Positions 13,536-15,093 of a stretch of 15,093 nucleotides of DNA are shown piece after piece; positions within the stretch are counted from its first letter, which is position 1, and each line of letters begins with the position of its first letter. The notes below the pieces were generated by a model. That model saw nothing but the letters and a program-made list of their open reading frames with translations, made no database searches and was not told the DNA's origin. The position numbers and the translations under genes are program-made. This DNA comes from Planctomycetaceae bacterium (GTDB lineage Bacteria; Planctomycetota; UBA1135; GCA-002686595): positions 1 through 15,093 of the forward strand of contig JABWBL010000024.1 in NCBI GenBank assembly GCA_013360535.1. The letters are read 5' to 3'.

Positions 13536-14635
13536 GCTTCGCTCCCGCGCGCGCGCAGCCTGTCGAGCGCGACCGCCGCGACGATGATGCCTCCGGTGAC
13601 GAGCTCCTGCACCCAGTTGTCGAGGCCGAGCTTTGTGCAGCCGTTGTCGACCACCGTCATGATCAACGCGCCGATCAGCGTGCCGACGATCGTGCCCGTG
13701 CCGCCCGAGAGGCTCGCACCGCCGATCACGACCGCCGCGATCACTTTCAGCTCGTAACCTTGCGCCGTCGTCGGGTCGCCCATCGACAGGTACGCGGTCT
13801 GCAGCACCGCCGCGAAGCCCGCGCACGCGACTCCGAGCGCGTACACCGCGAGCTTGACGCGCTCGACGCGCAGGCCGCACAGACGCGCGGTTTCCTCGTT
13901 GGATCCGACCGCGAGCACGTGCCGGCCGAACACCGTCGAACGCAGCGCGAGCGCGGCGACGACGGCCAGCGCAGCGAGAATCCACACTCCTGTCGGCAGC
14001 CCGTCGCCCGCGTTCATCAGCGAGCGCAGGCTCTCCATCGCCCGCAGCGATTCCTCCGTGTCCGCGTACACCGGCTGGTTGTCGCCGAGACCCTTCGCGA
14101 GCCCGCGCAACGCTCCCCACAGCCCGAGCGTGACGATGAACGGCGAGAGCTCGACGCGTCCGACGAACTTGCGCAGCGCGAATCCCGTCGCCGCCGCGAC
14201 CGCGACGCCCGCGCCGATTCCGAGGAGCATCCCGTGGCTGCGCGCGAGCGAACCACCGAGCGCGATGCCCGCGACCAGTCCCGCGACACGCCCGAGCTCG
14301 CCGATCACGAGCGCTCCGATCAGCGCACCGACGAGCGCGCCCGTCGCGACGCCGGCGAGCGCAGCGGCCCACGGCGGCCAACCCGAGCGCACGAGCAGCG
14401 CGATCACCATCGTGCCGAGCGCGATCGTCGAGCCCACGGACAGGTCGATGCCACCCGACGCGATGATCCACGTCGCCCCGACTGCGGCCGTGCCGACGAC
14501 GGCCGTCTGCAAGAGCATCAGCTCATGGTTCGCCGCACTCGTGAACTTCCCGCCCGCGAGCAGCGCGAACAGGGACCACGTCGCCACGAGCCCGATCGCC
14601 GGACCGAGCCTCGCCGCGAGCTCCTTCAACGTCAT
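13532..14635 (-). CDS. RbsC-type sugar ABC transporter permease
   Basis: The 367-aa membrane protein belongs to the ribose/galactoside ABC permease family (BPD_transp_2). Signatures are SGGIDLSVGST (60-70), SPFIVTLGLWGALRG (164-178), GRHVLAVGSNEETARLCGL (237-255) and VIGGASLSGGTGTIVGTLIG (303-322). It is about 45 residues longer than E. coli RbsC: the stretch from the IDLSVGS motif to the FIVTL motif is about 94 residues instead of about 51. The insert (about 112-157) contains one or two extra hydrophobic segments. The ATG at 14635 overlaps the ATPase stop (ATGA), and the stop overlaps the CutC-like GTG start. The transported sugar cannot be read from the sequence. Confidence 0.9.
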   Translation of the reverse strand: MTLKELAARLGPAIGLVATWSLFALLAGGKFTSAANHELMLLQTAVVGTAAVGATWIIASGGIDLSVGSTIALGTMVIALLVRSGWPPWAAALAGVATGALVGALIGALVIGELGRVAGLVAGIALGGSLARSHGMLLGIGAGVAVAAATGFALRKFVGRVELSPFIVTLGLWGALRGLAKGLGDNQPVYADTEESLRAMESLRSLMNAGDGLPTGVWILAALAVVAALALRSTVFGRHVLAVGSNEETARLCGLRVERVKLAVYALGVACAGFAAVLQTAYLSMGDPTTAQGYELKVIAAVVIGGASLSGGTGTIVGTLIGALIMTVVDNGCTKLGLDNWVQELVTGGIIVAAVALDRLRARGSEA

Positions 14636-15093
14636 GCCAGCCCTCCGGTCGCCTCGTTCATCAACTGTTGCTCGTCGAGTTCGTCGACGGGCCGTGCTCG
14701 CCCGAGCTTGCCGCGTGCCATCACGGCGACGCGGTCGCAGATGCCGAACAGCTCCGGCAGGTAGCTCGACACCACGAGCACCGCCCGCTGCCGTTCGCCA
14801 CCGCGAGCGAGCTCGTCGAGCAGGCGGTAGATCTCGGCCTTCGCCGCGACGTCGACGCCGCGCGTGGGCTCGTCGATGAGCAGGAGATCGCAATCGGCGG
14901 CGAGCAGCCGCGCGAGCGCCACCTTCTGCTGGTTGCCGCCCGACAGCCGCCCGACGGCTTGCCCCGGCCCCGCACACTTGACGCCCAGCCGCTCGATCCA
15001 CGCGCGCGCCGAGCTCTCGAGCCGCACCGTCGGCAACCAGCCGCCGCTCGCGATGCGCCCGAGGTGGGGGAGAGCCAGGTTCTCCGCGATGCT
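14632..15093 (-). CDS. RbsA/MglA-type sugar ABC transporter ATPase (partial, second domain)
   Basis: The last 153 residues of a double-domain sugar ABC ATPase are present; the gene enters from the right window edge without a start. Visible motifs are SIAENLALPHLGR at the edge, the ABC signature LSGGNQQKVALARLL, Walker B LLLIDEPTRGVDV, and the D-loop and switch region VLVVSSYLPELFGICDRVAV. 'GGNQQK' and 'EPTRGVDVAAK' are characteristic of the C-terminal cassette of RbsA/XylG/MglA. It energises the permease encoded immediately downstream, with a 4-nt overlap. A periplasmic sugar-binding protein is expected to the right of the window. Confidence 0.93.
   Translation of the reverse strand, partial: SIAENLALPHLGRIASGGWLPTVRLESSARAWIERLGVKCAGPGQAVGRLSGGNQQKVALARLLAADCDLLLIDEPTRGVDVAAKAEIYRLLDELARGGERQRAVLVVSSYLPELFGICDRVAVMARGKLGRARPVDELDEQQLMNEATGGLA

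Overview
The window is a GC-rich (roughly two thirds or more G+C by eye), gene-dense bacterial segment. It most likely comes from a planctomycete (Planctomycetota). The evidence is the C-terminal domain of the first secreted protein, which resembles a domain I recall from large marine planctomycete genomes, the DUF6288-type protein with a PDZ-like domain, and a glycan-degradation repertoire typical of that phylum. The assignment is inference; there is no rRNA or other phylogenetic marker here.

Layout. (1) 1-305: no gene. It holds a perfect 26-nt palindrome and a run of four strong hairpins, one of which fits an intrinsic terminator for the minus-strand gene that follows. (2) 306-1688 (-): a secreted protein with beta-propeller-like repeats and a conserved C-terminal domain. 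(3) 1819-2097 (-): a 92-aa protein resembling only the N-terminal arm-type DNA-binding domain of tyrosine integrases, with an inverted repeat touching its start codon. (4) 2361-3869 (+): a secreted PDZ-like plus alpha/alpha-toroid protein, probably DUF6288. (5) 3876-4584 (-): a DUF4190/DUF2752 pair of small membrane proteins. (6) 4747-7174 (-): a sialidase-superfamily BNR-repeat enzyme followed by a NupG-like MFS transporter. (7) 7211-9773 (+): an L-rhamnose/L-fucose mutarotase whose stop overlaps the start of a GH95-type glycosidase by 8 nt. (8) 9781-15093 (-): a tightly packed run read right to left: RbsA-type sugar ABC ATPase (cut by the window edge), RbsC-type permease, CutC-family TIM barrel, an M60/enhancin-like metallopeptidase with the HELGH motif, and an exported LigB/DODA-type extradiol dioxygenase. 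The first two junctions of this run are 4-nt stop/start overlaps.

How the genes may work together. The sialidase-like enzyme, the GH95 (alpha-L-fucosidase/alpha-L-galactosidase family) enzyme, the deoxysugar mutarotase, the M60 peptidase (a family linked to mucin-like glycoproteins), the ABC sugar importer and the MFS permease together suggest a locus for taking apart a sialylated or fucosylated glycoprotein or a similar deoxysugar-containing polysaccharide, importing the sugars and catabolising them. The individual family calls are strong. The common substrate is inference.

Many long open frames overlap these genes on the opposite strand or in other frames. They are Arg/His-rich shadows typical of high-GC DNA and are not annotated. 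No tRNA, rRNA, CRISPR array, transposase or complete integrase was found.
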